From positions 170,283 through 234,282 of the forward strand of contig PLDC01000017.1 in the NCBI GenBank assembly GCA_003134995.1: 64,000 bases of DNA, in the 5' to 3' direction. The notes below the pieces were generated by a model. That model was not told the DNA's origin, made no database searches, and was given only the letters and a program-made list of their open reading frames with translations. Numbering within the stretch: position 1 is the stretch's first letter; each line of letters starts with the position of its first letter. Source of the stretch: Acidobacteriaceae bacterium (GTDB lineage: Bacteria; Acidobacteriota; Terriglobia; Terriglobales; Acidobacteriaceae). The translations under genes were made by a program, and so were the position numbers. Below, piece after piece: positions 1 through 8,009 of the stretch.

Positions 1-774
1 AACGTGGTCGGGGTTGTTGAAGGACGCTGCTGTGCGGTCGTACGTAGCATCGTCGAAATTCCACTTGGGCGAAGCCTGGTGCCAGATGAACTTATTGAAC
101 TGGTCGGTGTATTTCGCATAGCCGGCCTTGCCGACTGGGGTAGAGAAATAGTACTGGTACCAAAACAGGAATGCAGGCTCGGGTGGCCACGGTGTCTGGT
201 TGCCCGCCGGGGTGCTGATCAGGTAGCCGCCGACGGAAACGATCGCCTTGCAGCGTTCCGGCCAGAGTGTTGCCATGACGTCTGCCGTGCGCGCTCCCCA
301 ATCAAACCCGCCGATGATCGCCTTGTCGATCTTGAGCGCATCCATCAGAGCGATGATGTCGAGGCCGACGGCCGACTGCTGGGCGTTCCGCATCGTGTCA
401 TCTGAAAGGAAACGAGTCGTGCCATAGCCACGCAGGTACGGCACAATGACGTGGTAGCCCGCCGATGCTAACAACGGCGCAACATCCACATAGCTGTAAA
501 CGTCGTAAGGCCAGCCGTGCAGAAGAATCACGGCAGTCCCATTGGCGGGTCCAGCTTCAAAGTAACCGACGTTCAGGAGCCCGGCGTCGATCTGCTTGAT
601 GGGGCCGAACGAAGTATGTGACACGGACAGGTTCTGTTGGCTGGTTTGTGCCTCAGCAAGGCCGCTCATGCACAATGTGGTTGCAGCGATGATGGTGATG
701 GCGATGGCCATGGCGGAATTGCGCAAAAAGGGACGACGATCCTTGTTAATTACTTTGTTAGTATTCTTAGACAT
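1..774 (-). CDS. Secreted alpha/beta hydrolase, epoxide hydrolase/dehalogenase type (3' end outside window)
   Basis: An open frame of 258 codons runs from an ATG at 774 off the left edge of the window, so the C-terminus is missing. The N-terminus carries a twin-arginine-like export signal (RRPFLR, residues 13-18), followed by a hydrophobic stretch and a likely cleavage site after AEA. The oxyanion motif HGWP is at residues 86-89. The nucleophile elbow GGFDWGAR (155-162) has Asp158 where epoxide hydrolases and haloalkane dehalogenases carry their catalytic Asp. A GGAGGA-like ribosome site precedes the ATG. The next gene on the same strand is a second secreted hydrolase of the epoxide class, so the two may act together on exogenous epoxides or esters. 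The substrate cannot be read from sequence, and the catalytic His lies outside the window. Confidence 0.85.
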   Translation of the reverse strand, partial: MSKNTNKVINKDRRPFLRNSAMAIAITIIAATTLCMSGLAEAQTSQQNLSVSHTSFGPIKQIDAGLLNVGYFEAGPANGTAVILLHGWPYDVYSYVDVAPLLASAGYHVIVPYLRGYGTTRFLSDDTMRNAQQSAVGLDIIALMDALKIDKAIIGGFDWGARTADVMATLWPERCKAIVSVGGYLISTPAGNQTPWPPEPAFLFWYQYYFSTPVGKAGYAKYTDQFNKFIWHQASPKWNFDDATYDRTAASFNNPDHV

Positions 775-914
775 TTTATTTTCCTCCAATTGGATTAAAT
801 TCACTCTTGCTTACTTACTTTCCTCAGCGGCTTTGGACCACGTGAGCACGACTGTCGAGGTTGCCGCTGGCCCGTCGCGCATTCGTGCGCAGCGGGCACC
901 GGCAAGACGTTGAA

Positions 915-2186
915 TTAGCGCAGCGATTTGAACGCAGCTCGAATCTCCTCACTGAAGAGCTCCGGCTGTTCCCAGGCCGCGAAGTGACCGCCCTTGGCGG
1001 CTTCATGGAAGTAGTACAGCGAGGGATAGGCCTGCCGTGACCAGCTTTCCGGCGCGCGATAGATCTCGTGCGGAAACACCGTGATGGCCACCGGCACTTT
1101 GATCTGATTGGTCTTCTGCGCTGCGGCGCTGAAGTTGTTGTTGTTATTTTCCCAGTAGAAGCGGGACGAAGAGGCGCCGGAGTCGGTGAGCCAGTACAGC
1201 GTGATGTCGTCGAGTATTTTGTCGCGACCAATCACGCGTTCGGGGTGGCCATCGCTGTCGCTCCACTCGGCAATCTTTTCGTAGGTGAAGGCGGCCAGAC
1301 CAGTGGGCGAATCTACGAGCGCGTAGCCGATGGTCTGCGGACGGGTCACCATCATCGCTCCGTAGGCCGCATTTCTTCCGAAGAAGGTACTGAGGGTGTT
1401 GTACGCCAGCCGTTCCGGGGCGGTCAGCCCAGTGGGCGCCGGATCGCCGTTGTTGACGCCCTCCACCAGGTTCGCAGGAATCGTGGCTGGCATGGTGATA
1501 TGGATGCCGAGCAGTCCAGGAGGCGCCTGGCGCGCCATTGCGTCGGAGATGACCGAGCCGTGATCGCCACCCTGCGCCACGTAACGGGTGTAGCCCAAGC
1601 GCTTCATGAGCACGTCCCAGGCCCGCGCCACGCGGTCGGGATTCCAGCCGAGATCGGTCGGCTTGCCCGAAAAGCCATAGCCGGGGATGGCTGGGATCAC
1701 GACATCGAAGGCATCTTGCGCATGCCCGCCAAAGGCAACGGGATCGGTGAGCGGGCCTATCACCTTCAGTAACTCAATCGGAGAGCCGGGCCAGCCGTGG
1801 GTGAGGATCAACGGTAGCGCGTTCGGTTCACGCGAACGCACGTGGATGAACTGGATATCTACGCCGTCGATTGTGGTCACAAACTCCGGCAGCGCATTCA
1901 ACGTCGCTTCTCCGTTGCGCCAGTTGTAGCCGTTGCCCCAGTAGTGCACCAGCGCTTGCATCTCCGCCAAGCGGATGCCCTGGGATTCGTCATTGACCGT
2001 TTCCTTGTCAGGCCAGCGTGTCGCCGCGATACGTTGGCGGAGCTCAACGATTTGCTCTTCTGGAATGTTGATGTGGAACGGGCGGACGGAGTCATCTCCG
2101 ACTGGTGGACTGCTCTGGGCGTAGCCTGGGACTCCAAGTACCGCAACGCCCAAGACAGCGACGGCTAAAACTGATATTGCACGCAT
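915..2186 (-). CDS. Secreted epoxide hydrolase with EHN domain
   Basis: This 423-residue protein has a Sec signal peptide (about residues 1-24, ending GYAQ). An epoxide hydrolase N-terminal (EHN) domain follows (about 35-145), then an alpha/beta hydrolase fold. The oxyanion motif HGWPGSP is at 130-136, the nucleophile elbow GGDHGS at 206-211 with Asp208, and the likely catalytic His at about 401 (GGHFAAWEQPE). This is the arrangement of juvenile-hormone-type and bacterial EHN epoxide hydrolases, which open an epoxide by covalent attack of Asp. The start ATG has AAGGAGAAC just upstream. The gene is divergent from the response regulator at 2508 and shares a 321-bp intergenic region containing a strong dyad. 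Family membership is secure; the natural substrate is unknown. Confidence 0.9.
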   Translation of the reverse strand: MRAISVLAVAVLGVAVLGVPGYAQSSPPVGDDSVRPFHINIPEEQIVELRQRIAATRWPDKETVNDESQGIRLAEMQALVHYWGNGYNWRNGEATLNALPEFVTTIDGVDIQFIHVRSREPNALPLILTHGWPGSPIELLKVIGPLTDPVAFGGHAQDAFDVVIPAIPGYGFSGKPTDLGWNPDRVARAWDVLMKRLGYTRYVAQGGDHGSVISDAMARQAPPGLLGIHITMPATIPANLVEGVNNGDPAPTGLTAPERLAYNTLSTFFGRNAAYGAMMVTRPQTIGYALVDSPTGLAAFTYEKIAEWSDSDGHPERVIGRDKILDDITLYWLTDSGASSSRFYWENNNNNFSAAAQKTNQIKVPVAITVFPHEIYRAPESWSRQAYPSLYYFHEAAKGGHFAAWEQPELFSEEIRAAFKSLR

Positions 2187-2507
2187 GATCGTTCTCCTTA
2201 TGATTTTGCGAGTAACGCGTTCGGTCGTCTACGGAAGTGCACGCGGGTTCCAATCAAGTGAGGGACCGCGGTTTGCCCATGCCGTTACAGAGTTAATTTC
2301 GTTTGATACTTTTCCAATCCCGTGGTCTGGCTGGGAATGCAATGTTGCTGAAGTCTTGTTCAGCATGGTCACAAGAATGAACCGGTTCACAATGTGTGAC
2401 CACCTCAATCGCGATAGTATTTGTCCTGCATTCTTCTACAGGCATCGGGTCTCAGCTTGGACGGGGAGCTAAACAACTACTACAATTGCCCGCACGAGGA
2501 AATTCCT
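2187..2507. other. Divergent intergenic region
   Basis: This is 321 bp without a gene between the epoxide hydrolase (leftward) and the response regulator (rightward). Apart from the nested dyad at 2367-2401 and the ribosome sites at each end, I see no convincing sigma-70 hexamer pair. Promoters in both directions must lie here. Confidence 0.6.
2367..2401. promoter_or_regulatory. Nested dyad, candidate operator between divergent genes
   Basis: A perfect 12-bp palindrome, TGAACCGGTTCA (2378-2389), sits inside a second, nearly concentric inverted repeat, GGTCACA (2367-2373) / TGTGACC (2395-2401). The 35-bp element lies 107 bp before the response-regulator start and 181 bp before the divergent epoxide hydrolase start. 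Two nested half-site pairs around almost the same centre are what a dimeric or tetrameric regulator would bind. Which protein binds it is inference; the adjacent NarL-type regulator is the obvious candidate. Confidence 0.45.
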
Positions 2508-3137
2508 GTGGTTTCCGGCACGCCAATTCGCATTCTCTGCGTCGAGGACCACCCAGTTTTTCGCGAAGGGCTGAGCACGATCATTGGGTCGCAGCAGGAC
2601 ATGCTGCTGGTTGCGCTCGCTGGAAACGCGGTGGAGGCGGTAGCGGAGTTTCGCCGCCATCGGCCGGACATCACGCTGATGGATCTCCGCCTGCCTGGAG
2701 CCAACGGCACAGACATTCTTATCGCAATTCGTGGGGAGTTTCCCCAGGCTCGCATCATCATGCTGACGACCTCGGACGGTGATGGCGAGATCCAACGAGC
2801 AATGCGGGCGGGTGCCTCAGCTTACATGCTGAAGAGCATGCCGAAAGATGAATTGCTGGCCGTGGTCCGGTCGGTGCATGCGGGCAAACGGCACATACCA
2901 ACAGAGGTGGCGGCGCGCCTCGCCGAGCATCTGGGCGACGACGATCTGACGGCTCGCGAACTGGAAGTGCTGCGACTTATTCGAGATGGCTATCGCAACA
3001 AGCAAATCGCCGATCAACTCGCCATTGCCGAGACTACTGTCAACTTCCATATCAAGAACCTCGTCGACAAACTGGGCGCGAATGACCGGACGCATGCGGT
3101 AATGATCGCGGTCCGGCGCGGCCTGCTTCAAATCTGA
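2508..3137 (+). CDS. NarL/FixJ-family response regulator
   Basis: The protein has a receiver domain (residues about 7-125) with acidic pocket E13/D14, phospho-acceptor Asp59 (TLMDLRLPG) and the conserved Lys in MLKSMP. A LuxR/GerE helix-turn-helix follows (about 145-205; LTARELEVLRLI and the recognition helix TTVNFHIKNL). The frame is open upstream to a TTG at 2421, but GTG 2508 is preferred. It has GAGGA at 2496-2500 with 7-nt spacing, and the protein then begins at the normal distance from the first receiver strand. It is followed 163 bp downstream by a sensor kinase of the matching NarX/LiaS (HisKA_3) class, so the two should form one phosphorelay. The target genes are not known. Confidence 0.92.
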   Translation: MVSGTPIRILCVEDHPVFREGLSTIIGSQQDMLLVALAGNAVEAVAEFRRHRPDITLMDLRLPGANGTDILIAIRGEFPQARIIMLTTSDGDGEIQRAMRAGASAYMLKSMPKDELLAVVRSVHAGKRHIPTEVAARLAEHLGDDDLTARELEVLRLIRDGYRNKQIADQLAIAETTVNFHIKNLVDKLGANDRTHAVMIAVRRGLLQI

Positions 3138-3300
3138 TCCTTTCAAAGGGCCTGTAGAAAAATACAGGGCGGCGGCTGGAGGTATTGGGGTCGCGCAAAA
3201 GCCTGGCAGCTATGTAGCGTTGACAGTGCCGCAAAATGAACCCAATCCTTACTAGATTTGCCGGATCGATGTGAGCTGATGGCGCCGGCGTTCTGAGCGG

Positions 3301-6300
3301 GTGAAATTGACGATGAAACCCAATCGCGCTGTACAGACTTTCTTGATCTGGCTGCTCTGCGTACTTACCTGCGAGACGGCTTTCGCTCAAAGGCGTGACC
3401 GAACAATCTCCCAGTTCCAACATACGAGCTGGACTGCCAGGGAGGGTGCCCCAAGTCCGATTTACGCTCTCGCCCAGACAACGGACGGCTATCTGTGGAT
3501 GGCAACGCCGGCTGGTCTCTATCGTTTCGATGGAGTCCGCTTCGAGCGCTACAAACCCTCGTCCGGCCAGGAATTCAGGTCGGACAATTTATCGTGTTTG
3601 ACGGCGACATCGGATGGTGGACTGTGGATCGGCTTTCGGTACGGCGGCATAGATCTCTTGAAGAATGGGCGAATCACCGGCTACGGCGACCGTGACGGGT
3701 TGCCCCAAGGGACCATCTACAGCGTAGTGACGGATAAAGATGGTACGGTTTGGGCCGCGGCCAGCCTGGGTTTAGCCAGGCTCGACGGTTCACACTGGCA
3801 ACCTATTGGGAAAAACGCGGGATACCTCGGGCAGTCCGCCTTGTCTCTGCTTGTGGATCGCGCGGGGACGCTTTGGGTTGCGTCAGAAGACGCTCTCTTC
3901 TTTCTCACTCGAGGGGCTAAGGTTTTTACGAGAAGCGCCGACCACTTGGGCCGAGTTGTTTCTATCGCTCAGCCTCCCGATGACGCATTGTGGTTGTCGG
4001 AACTGAACAGCGGCGACTCTCTCCGGGATTGGACGGCTCGCGCGGTGCGGCCCATGACTGTCTCACACACGGGAGACGGGAAAGCGGTCTCGCAAATTTT
4101 AGGAATCGAGGCTGTTGTTTCGGCAATATTCGACCACACAGGCAGCCTGTGGATTAGCAGCGACGATGGCGTGTTCCGCGTGCCTTATCCAGAGCGTCTC
4201 GCGAAGAACAGGCCGGTGCGCTTCAATGAACACATCTTCGAGAGGTTTACCGAAAGGGATGGATTAACAGCCGATATCGCAGGCGCTGGACCAATGATCG
4301 AGGACCGCGACGGAAATGTCTGGGTTGGCACCACCCGTGGATTGGACCGTTTCCGCGAAGCGAACGTGGTGCCCATTGCCCCGTTTGCCCCCGATGCTCC
4401 ATTGGTGGCAGGCGAAACTGACGCCTGGGCTACCACCACAGTGGCCCTCAAGCACTACCTGGTGCATCTTCAGAAAACAACTGCAACTCTCCAGCCGTTC
4501 GACGGGGAAGCGACCGCCGCGACGCATAGCGCAGATGGGGTCATATGGCTGGGAGGGCCGGGGAAGTTGTGGCGCTATGCAAACGGGCAGATGGCCAATA
4601 TTCCCTTCCCCGATGGGGTCGACAAGCGAATGGATGTTCAGGCAATCGCTGCGAGCCGGTCGGGAGACTTCTGGGCATCGATCATGCAAGCGGGGATGTA
4701 CCGCCGCATAAATGCGTCTTGGATACATAACGGAAACCTGCCCGCACTGCCCAAGGAAATCGCAGTTTCGCTGTTCGCCGACTCATCTGGCAGGACGTGG
4801 TTGGGATACATGGGGAAGAAGATGGCCCTCGTTGACGGAGATAGAGTTAGAACCTTCTCTTCCGCAGACGGCCTGCAGGTAGTGAATGTGCAGGCGATTT
4901 CCGAGCACGCCGGACACGTCTGGGTCGGAGGCGAACGCGGGCTGTCGCTTTTTATAGATGACCGTTTCCAATCGTTCACGGCCGATGATAGCGATCTGTT
5001 TCGTGGAATATCGGGAATCGTTGAAACCAGGGACGGCGATCTGTGGTTGAATTCGGTGCCTGGAATCATCCGCATTCCTGCGGCGGAAATCAGGCGGGCG
5101 ATTGAGACCCCTGGCTATCGCGTGCACTGCGAACTCTTCGATTTTCAGGAGGGCCTCATCGGAACGGCTCCGCAGCTCCGGCCCATCCCAACCCTGGTGT
5201 CTAGCTCGGACGGACGATTGTGGTTTTCCACCACCCAAGGCATCGTTCAGATCGATCCGAATCATCTCTTACGGAACACGATTCCCCCTTCGGTTTCTAT
5301 TCGAGAAGTTGATTCCGGAGGCGTAGTGTATGCCGCGCCAGGGGACGTGAACCTGCCACTGCGGACAAGCCGCGCACACATTGAATACACCGCCCCAAAT
5401 CTATCGGTGCCGGGACGAGTCCGTTTTCGATACCTGCTCGACGGGGTCGACAAGGACTGGCAAGATGCGGGAAGCCGCCGCGAAGCGTTTTACACGAACC
5501 TCCGCCCTCGCCGCTATCGTTTCCGTGTAATCGCCTGCAACGAAGATGGTGTTTGGAGCGATGTAGGCGCTGTCGTAGATTTCAGCATCGCGCCCGCATG
5601 GTACCAGACGAATTGGTTTCGTCTCCTGTGCGCGGTTTCCGTGTTACTTGTCGTTTGGGTGATCTATCGATTGCGAGTGCGGCAGATTGCTAAAGCCATG
5701 AGCGCCCGCTTCGATGAGCGCTTGCATGAGCGGACTCGCATGGCGCGAGACCTTCATGACACGTTTCTGCAAACCATCCAGGGCAGCAAGCTGGTTGCCG
5801 ATGATGCGCTGGACCCGTCTACTGATCCCGCCCGCATGCGTCGAGCCATGGAACAGTTATCAGTCTGGTTGGGACGTGCAACAGAGGAGGGTCGTGCAGC
5901 TCTGAACTCTTTGCGTACTTCAACCACAGAAAAAAACGACCTCGCTGCAGCTTTTCGGCGGGCGATGGAGGAGTGCCGCATACATACCTCCATGGAAGCC
6001 TCTCTGTCTGTGGTCGGTGAGGCGCGCGAGATGCACCCTATTGTTCGCGATGAGGTCTATCGCGTCGGCTACGAGGCAATCCGCAACGCGTGCGTGCACT
6101 CGCAAGCCAGCCAAATGCGGGTCGAACTCACTTACGACCACGACCTCGCCTTGCGCGTTAGCGACAATGGCGTTGGCGTGGACCCTGCGGTTGCCGATCG
6201 TGGCAGGGAGGAACACTTCGGTCTGCAGGGAATGCGGGAGCGGGCCGCCCGCATCGTGGGCAAGCTTACGCTCGTAAGCTCTGCGTCCTCCGGGACGGAG

Positions 6301-6420
6301 ATTAAGCTTGTTGTTCCCGGCAGCATCATCTATCGCGAGACAACTTCCAACCGGCGGAAGTTGCCTGCGAAAATCAAAGCGGTCCTTAAACAACTGGGTC
6401 TGACATCCACCCCCGACTGA
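3301..6420 (+). CDS. Two-component sensor kinase with periplasmic beta-propellers (Reg_prop/Y_Y_Y/HisKA_3)
   Basis: This 1039-residue membrane sensor begins with a signal peptide (about 1-29, ending AFAQ). A long run of two-component-regulator propeller repeats follows (about 35-670; recurring D-G-x-x-W-x-G/A-T units), then a Y_Y_Y Ig-like domain (about 690-755) and one transmembrane helix (about 775-797). The DHp helix carries His819 (RDLHDTFLQ), and the HATPase has the N box (EAIRNACVHS), DNGVGVD and FGLQGMRERA. This is the one-gene sensor architecture common in Acidobacteriota and Bacteroidota, where the propeller usually reads an extracellular substrate. The start is GTG 3301, with ATG 3313 as an alternative. 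It pairs with the regulator at 2508. A 93-bp piece of it (5019-5111) is duplicated just downstream. Confidence 0.92.
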   Translation: MKLTMKPNRAVQTFLIWLLCVLTCETAFAQRRDRTISQFQHTSWTAREGAPSPIYALAQTTDGYLWMATPAGLYRFDGVRFERYKPSSGQEFRSDNLSCLTATSDGGLWIGFRYGGIDLLKNGRITGYGDRDGLPQGTIYSVVTDKDGTVWAAASLGLARLDGSHWQPIGKNAGYLGQSALSLLVDRAGTLWVASEDALFFLTRGAKVFTRSADHLGRVVSIAQPPDDALWLSELNSGDSLRDWTARAVRPMTVSHTGDGKAVSQILGIEAVVSAIFDHTGSLWISSDDGVFRVPYPERLAKNRPVRFNEHIFERFTERDGLTADIAGAGPMIEDRDGNVWVGTTRGLDRFREANVVPIAPFAPDAPLVAGETDAWATTTVALKHYLVHLQKTTATLQPFDGEATAATHSADGVIWLGGPGKLWRYANGQMANIPFPDGVDKRMDVQAIAASRSGDFWASIMQAGMYRRINASWIHNGNLPALPKEIAVSLFADSSGRTWLGYMGKKMALVDGDRVRTFSSADGLQVVNVQAISEHAGHVWVGGERGLSLFIDDRFQSFTADDSDLFRGISGIVETRDGDLWLNSVPGIIRIPAAEIRRAIETPGYRVHCELFDFQEGLIGTAPQLRPIPTLVSSSDGRLWFSTTQGIVQIDPNHLLRNTIPPSVSIREVDSGGVVYAAPGDVNLPLRTSRAHIEYTAPNLSVPGRVRFRYLLDGVDKDWQDAGSRREAFYTNLRPRRYRFRVIACNEDGVWSDVGAVVDFSIAPAWYQTNWFRLLCAVSVLLVVWVIYRLRVRQIAKAMSARFDERLHERTRMARDLHDTFLQTIQGSKLVADDALDPSTDPARMRRAMEQLSVWLGRATEEGRAALNSLRTSTTEKNDLAAAFRRAMEECRIHTSMEASLSVVGEAREMHPIVRDEVYRVGYEAIRNACVHSQASQMRVELTYDHDLALRVSDNGVGVDPAVADRGREEHFGLQGMRERAARIVGKLTLVSSASSGTEIKLVVPGSIIYRETTSNRRKLPAKIKAVLKQLGLTSTPD

Positions 6421-6429
6421 ATCCGACTA

Positions 6430-6522
6430 CGTTGAAACCGGGGACGGCGATCTGTGGTTGAATTCGGTGCCTGGAATCATCCGAATTCCTGCGGCGGAAA
6501 TCAGGCGGGCGATTGAGACCCC
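6430..6522 (+). repeat. Partial duplicate of the upstream sensor-kinase gene
   Basis: These 93 bp match 5019-5111, inside the propeller part of the sensor kinase, with two mismatches and no gaps. Homology stops abruptly at 6522, where a tlpA-like fragment begins in a different frame. The copy has no start codon context and is not part of an open gene. It looks like a short templated insertion left by a recombination or repair event. Confidence 0.9.
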
Positions 6523-6705
6523 AAGGAGCGTGACGTCAATTTCCTGACCGTCCGTGACCCGGAGCAGAAAAGCAGCGCGCTGTACGGAACCTTCGGCTGG
6601 CCCGAGACCTACATCATCGACCGCCAGGGAGTGCTGCGCCGCAAGTTGATCGGCCCGGTAGACTGGAATTCGCCGGAGATCACGGAATTTCTTCGCACGC
6701 TTTAG
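6523..6705 (+). pseudogene. C-terminal fragment of a TlpA/ResA-like thioredoxin
   Basis: Read from 6523, 60 codons and a TAG encode the end of a thiol-disulfide oxidoreductase. The segment YGTFGWPETYIIDRQG contains the cis-Pro loop and the following strand typical of TlpA/ResA/CcmG proteins (G-x-P-x-T-x-x-I-D), then a normal C-terminal helix. The catalytic CxxC half is absent, because the sequence before 6523 is a copied piece of the neighbouring sensor gene, out of frame. The gene is therefore decapitated and presumably silent. The family call is good, although only the C-terminal third remains. Confidence 0.75.
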
Positions 6706-6708
6706 TTT

Positions 6709-7341
6709 CTATCTCTTCCCCAGCCACGGATTTGTTTCTCTTTCTTCTCCAATGCTCGTCAGCGGCCCATGCCCGGGAACCACTACGGTATCGTCGGGCA
6801 ATGCGAGCACCGTGCCGTGCAACGATTGCATGATCTTCTGCATCGATCCGCCGGGCAGGTCGGTGCGGCCAATGGATCCGGCAAACAGAGTGTCACCGGC
6901 AATCAGAGTTTTTTCGGCAGGGAAGTAAAGGCAGATGCTGCCTTCGGTGTGTCCCGGTGTATGCAAGATGCTGGCTGCGTGCGACCCAGCTTTTACGGTA
7001 TCGCCGGTGCTCACGCTCTGGTCGATTTCGACCGCGCCGGGCTCCGCCATGCCGACCCATACGGCCTGCGCGTCGAGCATCTTCAGCAAGGCGTAATCAT
7101 TCTGGTTCAGGAGAATGGGCGCTCCAGTGGCCGCGCGCAGCTTCATCGCTCCTCCCACATGATCGATGTGAGCATGGGTGATGACGATTTGCTTGACTTG
7201 CAGGTTATGCTTGCGCAGGAGTGCGAGGACGTCCTCAATATCGTCGCCAGGGTCAATGACCATGGCTTCGCGCGTGGTCTCGTCGCCGACAATCGAGCAG
7301 TTGCACTGCAAAGGCCCGACGGGAAAAATCTCGTGAATCAT
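6709..7341 (-). CDS. MBL-fold metallohydrolase (GloB/YcbL-like)
   Basis: This 210-residue single-domain metallo-beta-lactamase protein has the metal motif THAHIDH and downstream ligands HTPGHTEGS, AGDTLF and VPGHGP. That set is typical of glyoxalase II-like hydrolases and of small YcbL/persulfide dioxygenase relatives. The frame extends upstream to 7425, but ATG 7341 gives the usual N-terminus (MIHEIFPVGPLQCN, as in many bacterial GloB-like proteins). The protein is shorter than true GloB (about 250 residues) and lacks its C-terminal substrate domain, so hydroxyacylglutathione hydrolase activity is uncertain. It should be cytoplasmic. Confidence 0.85.
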   Translation of the reverse strand: MIHEIFPVGPLQCNCSIVGDETTREAMVIDPGDDIEDVLALLRKHNLQVKQIVITHAHIDHVGGAMKLRAATGAPILLNQNDYALLKMLDAQAVWVGMAEPGAVEIDQSVSTGDTVKAGSHAASILHTPGHTEGSICLYFPAEKTLIAGDTLFAGSIGRTDLPGGSMQKIMQSLHGTVLALPDDTVVVPGHGPLTSIGEERETNPWLGKR

Positions 7342-7535
7342 GATTCCATTGTAGCGAGTTGCGAGATGCGTGAGCGCGCCCGATAAATGGGCTCGGGAAG
7401 GGCATGGCTTGAGCCGTTGCATCACGATCCGATAAATACGCGGGCTTCAGCCGCTGAGGTTTTCGTTTCGCAGCTTTCAGACTTGCCTTAGAGCGCGGCT
7501 GGCGAGACAATACGCCAGCGTGCCGGGAGGTTCCT

Positions 7536-7976
7536 GTGGCAGCCAAATACCGTCAGCACGGATATCAGGACCGCGACCGCGAATCTACGCCTCGCAAAGA
7601 GTCCCCACAAAAGCCAGCCTCGGTGCCGCCACCACGGCACGACTACAGCATGGGACCGAAGCCGGTGAATATGCCCGGCACGCGCGCCGTCTCGCGTTGC
7701 GCGCAGTGCGGCACCGTGCTGCAGGAGATTCCGCCGACGGGGCTCTGTCCAAAATGCGGCTTCGAGTTGCACTCCTGCAAGCAGTGCATGTTCTTCGACC
7801 CCGGCAGCCGCTTCGAGTGCATGCAGCCGGTAAAAGAGCGCGTGGCCAAGAAAGATGCCCGCAACGATTGCACGTTCTACGAGATTCGAGTGACCCGAGA
7901 GAAAGAAACATCCACGCCTGCCAGCCAGCGCCCCAACGATGCCCGGCAGGCATTTGAGAATCTGTTTAAGAAATAA
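7536..7976 (+). CDS. Zinc-ribbon hypothetical protein
   Basis: This 146-residue protein starts at GTG 7536 with GGGAGG at 7525-7530. The first 45 residues are basic and disordered. A zinc-ribbon follows (CAQCG ... CPKCG), then a second Cys cluster (CKQC, later C and C in RFECMQP and NDCTFYE), so up to two metal sites are possible. The C-terminus ends in a short helix (NDARQAFENLFKK). I do not recognise a named family; similar small Cys-rich proteins are common as conserved hypotheticals in Acidobacteriota. It is followed by the Nmad3 gene about 33 bp downstream on the same strand, and may be co-transcribed with it. Confidence 0.7.
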   Translation: MAAKYRQHGYQDRDRESTPRKESPQKPASVPPPRHDYSMGPKPVNMPGTRAVSRCAQCGTVLQEIPPTGLCPKCGFELHSCKQCMFFDPGSRFECMQPVKERVAKKDARNDCTFYEIRVTREKETSTPASQRPNDARQAFENLFKK

Positions 7977-8009
7977 TAGCTACTTTCGGTGTCGGGGTCA
8001 GGAGGCCGC

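Noticed and set aside
4-405. 133-codon plus-strand frame at the left edge
   Set aside because: It is antisense to the alpha/beta hydrolase, which has complete motifs and a signal peptide; the plus frame has no family features.
3151-3168. Hairpin cctgta/tacagg after the response regulator
   Set aside because: No U-tract follows, so it was not called a terminator.
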